Positions 61,451 to 64,000 of a stretch of 64,000 bases of DNA are shown here, in pieces. Where the stretch lies: positions 2,288,501 through 2,352,500 of the forward strand of contig NZ_RWJF01000001.1 of assembly GCF_003970925.1 (NCBI RefSeq), in the 5' to 3' direction. The notes under the pieces are model-generated. The model had not been told where the DNA came from, did no database searches, and saw only the letters and a list, made by a program, of their open reading frames with translations. Origin of the DNA: Sphingomonas ginkgonis (GTDB taxonomy: Bacteria; Pseudomonadota; Alphaproteobacteria; Sphingomonadales; Sphingomonadaceae). The position numbers and the translations under genes are program-made. Numbering within the stretch: the stretch's first letter is position 1; each line of letters begins with the position of its first letter.

Positions 61451-64000
61451 TCCGCCGCCTGCACGTTGCGCGACTCAGCCGAGGCGCGCGAGCGAGTGAT
61501 CCACACCCGCAGCAGCGCGAGCAGCAGTTCGATGTCGACCGGCTTGGCGATGTAGTCGGACGCGCCCGCGTCGAGGCACTTCTGGCGATCCTCCTTCATC
61601 GCCTTGGCGGTGACCGCGACCAGCGGCAGGTCGGCGAGGTGCGGCCGATCGCGGATCTGCTGCATTGTCTCGTAGCCGTCCATCTCCGGCATCATGATGT
61701 CGATCAGCGTGACATCGATGTCGTGCGTCGCCTCGAGGATGGCGATGCCCTCGCGCCCGCGCTCGGCGTGGAGCACCTCGACCTCGTAGCTCTCGAGCAC
61801 GCTGGTCAGCGAGAAGATGTTGCGGATGTCGTCGTCGACGATCAGCACCTTGGCCCCGGCGAGATCGACGTCGCTCGCCTCTCCTCCGCTCGCCGACGTT
61901 GCTGGTGGCGCCGTTGCGCCCGCCTTGAGCCTGGCCCCGCGCGCAGCCTTCAGGAGGCCGGTAAAGACCCGTTTCAGCTCGCGCTCGTCGGCGGGCTTGG
62001 TCGACACTCCGAACGCGCCCAGTCCGGCCGCGGCGGCCGCCTTGTCGGTACCGGTGATGACATGGACCGGCAGGTGCGCCGTGTCGGGGTCGTGGCGGAG
62101 CAGGTCGAGCAGGACCAGCCCGTCGATGTCGGCGAGGTTGAGGTCGAGCGTCAGCGCGGTGGGCTTGAGCTTGCGCGCCATCTGCAGCGTTCCGGCGCCT
62201 GCGGTCGAGACCACGCCCTTCATGCCCACCCCGCGCGCCGCTTCGAGCAGAATAGCGGCGAAGGTCGGGTCGTCCTCGACGATCAGCACGAAGGGGGTCT
62301 GCCCGAGCTGGTCGCGATCGTCGGCGACCTCGAACCCGGTCGGGAGCGCGGTTGGAACCACCGCCCCGCTGTTGTCGTAGCGCGCCGGCGTCCGGGCCGA
62401 GCCCGCCGGTCGTGCCGGCTCGGCCGCGACCTGCAGCGGGATGAACAGGGTGAAGGTCGAGCCCTGCCCCGACTTCGAGCTGACGCGCAGCTCGCCACCC
62501 AGCAGCCGGGCGATCTCGCGACTGATCGACAGTCCGAGGCCGGTGCCGCCATATTTGCGGCTGGTCGTCCCGTCGGCCTGCTGGAACGCCTCGAAGATCA
62601 GCCGCTGCTTGCTTTCGGGAATGCCGATGCCGGTGTCCGTCACCGAAAGAGCGATCGCGTCCTCCGCGCCGCCCAGCACGGGGTGGCTCGCGCTCCAGCC
62701 CTCCGTCGCGCGGCGGACGTCGAGCGTCACGCCACCCTTGGACGTGAACTTGAACGCGTTCGACAGGAGGTTGAGGATGATCTGCTGGAGCCGCTTCTCG
62801 TCGGTCCGGATCGCCCCGGGCAGGTCGCCCGCGAGCTTCATGCTGAACTCGAGGCCCTTGTCCGCCGCCAGCTGGCGGAAGGTCCGCTCCATGTGCTGGC
62901 CGAGCGACGACAGCGGCATGTCTCCGACCTCGATCGTGACCGTGCCGGATTCGATCTTCGACAGGTCGAGGATGTCGTTGATCAGGCTCAGCAAGTCTGA
63001 TCCGGCGGAGTGGATCGTCCGCGCGAACTCGACCTGCTTGTCGTTGAGGTTGCCCTGCTGGTTGTCGCTCAGCAGCTTGGACAGGATCAGCAGCGAGTTG
63101 AGCGGGGTGCGCAGCTCGTGGCTCATGTTGGCGAGGAACTCGGACTTGTACTTGGAGGTCAGCGCGAGCTGCTCGGCCTTCTCCTCCAGTGCGCCGCGCG
63201 CCATTTCGATCTCGAGGTTCTTGGCCTCGACCTGCCGCTTCTCGTTCTCGAGCGCGACCGCCTTCTCCTGCAGCTCCTCGTTGGTGGCGTGGAGTTCCTC
63301 CTGCTTGGTGGTGAGCTCGGTCTGCCGCGACTGCAGCTCCTGGGTCAGCAGCTGGGACTGCTTGAGCAACCCCTCGGTGCGCATCGTCGCAGCAATCGTA
63401 TTGAGCACGATCCCGACCGATTCCATCAGCTGGTCGAGGAAGTTCTGGTGGGTCTCGTTGAAGTCGTTGAACGAGGCGAGTTCGATTACTGCCTTGACGT
63501 CGTCCTCGAACAACGCCGGCAGGATGCTGACATTGGCCGGAGTCGAATGGCCCAGACCCGAGCCGATCCGGACGAAGTCGGGCGGGACGTCCTTGAGGAG
63601 GATCGGCCGACGGTCCGCCGCCGCCTGCCCGACAAGTCCCTCGCGCAGCCCAAACTTCTTCTTGAGCGCATCGGGGTTGTCCGCACCGTAGCTGGCGACC
63701 AGCTCGAGGGTGGTCTTCTCCTCCTCGCGCTTGGTCACGTAGAAGACGCCGTATTGCGCGTTCACCAGTGGCGCGAGTTCCGACATGATGAGGTTGGAAA
63801 CGGTCGTCAGGTCGCGCTCGCCCTGAAGCATCCGCGAGAAGCGCGCGAGATTGGTCTTGAGCCAGTCCTGCTCTGCGTTCTTCAAGGTCTGATCCTTGAG
63901 GTTGCGGATCATCTCGTTGATATTGTCCTTGAGCGCAGCCATCTCGCCCGAGGCTTCGACGGCGACCGAACGGGTGAGGTCGCCCTTGGTCACGGCGGTC
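61447..64000 (-). CDS. Hybrid histidine kinase with HAMP, GAF and two receivers (5' part outside window)
   Basis: The frame is open to the right edge, so the N terminus is missing. Remaining order: HAMP end (GDLTRSVAVEASGEMAALKD), GAF (ARFSRMLQGERDLTTV onward), long coiled coil (SRQTELTTKQEELHATNEEL), HisKA (FLANMSHELRTPLNSLL), HATPase_c (NLLSNAFKFTSKGG; GTGLGLSI), receiver 1 (VLIVEDDPTF, Asp in LTLDLNLADIDG) and receiver 2 (VLIVDDDIRN, Asp in VTLIDIMMPEMDG). Likely a membrane-linked or repeated-HAMP sensor. It overlaps the next kinase by four bases. Confidence 0.92.
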   Translation of the reverse strand, partial: TAVTKGDLTRSVAVEASGEMAALKDNINEMIRNLKDQTLKNAEQDWLKTNLARFSRMLQGERDLTTVSNLIMSELAPLVNAQYGVFYVTKREEEKTTLELVASYGADNPDALKKKFGLREGLVGQAAADRRPILLKDVPPDFVRIGSGLGHSTPANVSILPALFEDDVKAVIELASFNDFNETHQNFLDQLMESVGIVLNTIAATMRTEGLLKQSQLLTQELQSRQTELTTKQEELHATNEELQEKAVALENEKRQVEAKNLEIEMARGALEEKAEQLALTSKYKSEFLANMSHELRTPLNSLLILSKLLSDNQQGNLNDKQVEFARTIHSAGSDLLSLINDILDLSKIESGTVTIEVGDMPLSSLGQHMERTFRQLAADKGLEFSMKLAGDLPGAIRTDEKRLQQIILNLLSNAFKFTSKGGVTLDVRRATEGWSASHPVLGGAEDAIALSVTDTGIGIPESKQRLIFEAFQQADGTTSRKYGGTGLGLSISREIARLLGGELRVSSKSGQGSTFTLFIPLQVAAEPARPAGSARTPARYDNSGAVVPTALPTGFEVADDRDQLGQTPFVLIVEDDPTFAAILLEAARGVGMKGVVSTAGAGTLQMARKLKPTALTLDLNLADIDGLVLLDLLRHDPDTAHLPVHVITGTDKAAAAAGLGAFGVSTKPADERELKRVFTGLLKAARGARLKAGATAPPATSASGGEASDVDLAGAKVLIVDDDIRNIFSLTSVLESYEVEVLHAERGREGIAILEATHDIDVTLIDIMMPEMDGYETMQQIRDRPHLADLPLVAVTAKAMKEDRQKCLDAGASDYIAKPVDIELLLALLRVWITRSRASAESRNVQAAE

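Noticed and set aside
59216..61555. Plus-strand open frame of 779 codons opposite the REC-PAS-HK-REC kinase
   Set aside because: Antisense shadow of intact kinase and receiver motifs; no recognisable domain.

Overview
The window reads as chromosomal DNA of a sphingomonad (Sphingomonas or a close relative in the Sphingomonadaceae). G+C is high across most of it. There are two large TonB-dependent receptors with sphingomonad-type signal peptides and plug starts, several hybrid histidine kinases of the '[15 protein letters not shown]' type, and the core order rplU-rpmA-(insert)-obgE. This placement is by recognition only; no database search was run.

Left part, about 1-34.8 kb, is accessory. It starts inside a hybrid kinase, followed by a luxR-luxI-cytochrome P450 quorum-sensing unit with a lux-type box between luxR and luxI. 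Next comes a run of overlapping genes: an NrtR-like Nudix regulator, a phosphatase/ADP-ribosylglycohydrolase fusion, a DUF2924 protein and a frameshifted large serine recombinase. A hemerythrin protein and an alpha/beta hydrolase follow. From about 12.6 to 18.4 kb there is a cassette-like array: eight genes, seven of them small or unfamiliar, all on the + strand, with every junction filled by a member of one palindromic repeat family. From 18.6 to 30 kb the minus strand carries a defence block. It holds a complete Detocs-type operon (sensor kinase dtcA, lone receiver dtcB, receiver-nucleoside phosphorylase dtcC) and a 2037-residue DUF4011/SF1-helicase/Vsr-fold nuclease resembling Hhe, with an added AlbA_2 domain. 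Small accessory genes follow: a DUF5681 protein, a lipoprotein, a CbxX-type AAA+ ATPase and a zinc-ribbon protein. The accessory region ends at tRNA-Ser(CGA).

Right part, about 34.9-64 kb, is mostly core: hspQ, a TonB-dependent receptor, rplU-rpmA with a strong terminator, a GNAT acetyltransferase, a divergent metal-dependent hydrolase/TetR pair, obgE with an epimerase and DUF423 gene, msrB-msrA, purS-purQ, a frameshifted queuosine-precursor transporter, tRNA-Arg(TCT), a VOC protein, a membrane protein, a second TetR, a second TonB-dependent receptor with a proline-rich tail, a Tat-exported nucleoside hydrolase, a large hybrid kinase, an M42 peptidase, an aldo/keto reductase, and a coupled pair of hybrid kinases running off the right edge.

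The most notable items are the Detocs operon, the repeat-bounded gene array, the Hhe-AlbA_2 protein, the LuxI-coupled P450, and the phosphatase/ARH fusion under a probable NrtR operator.
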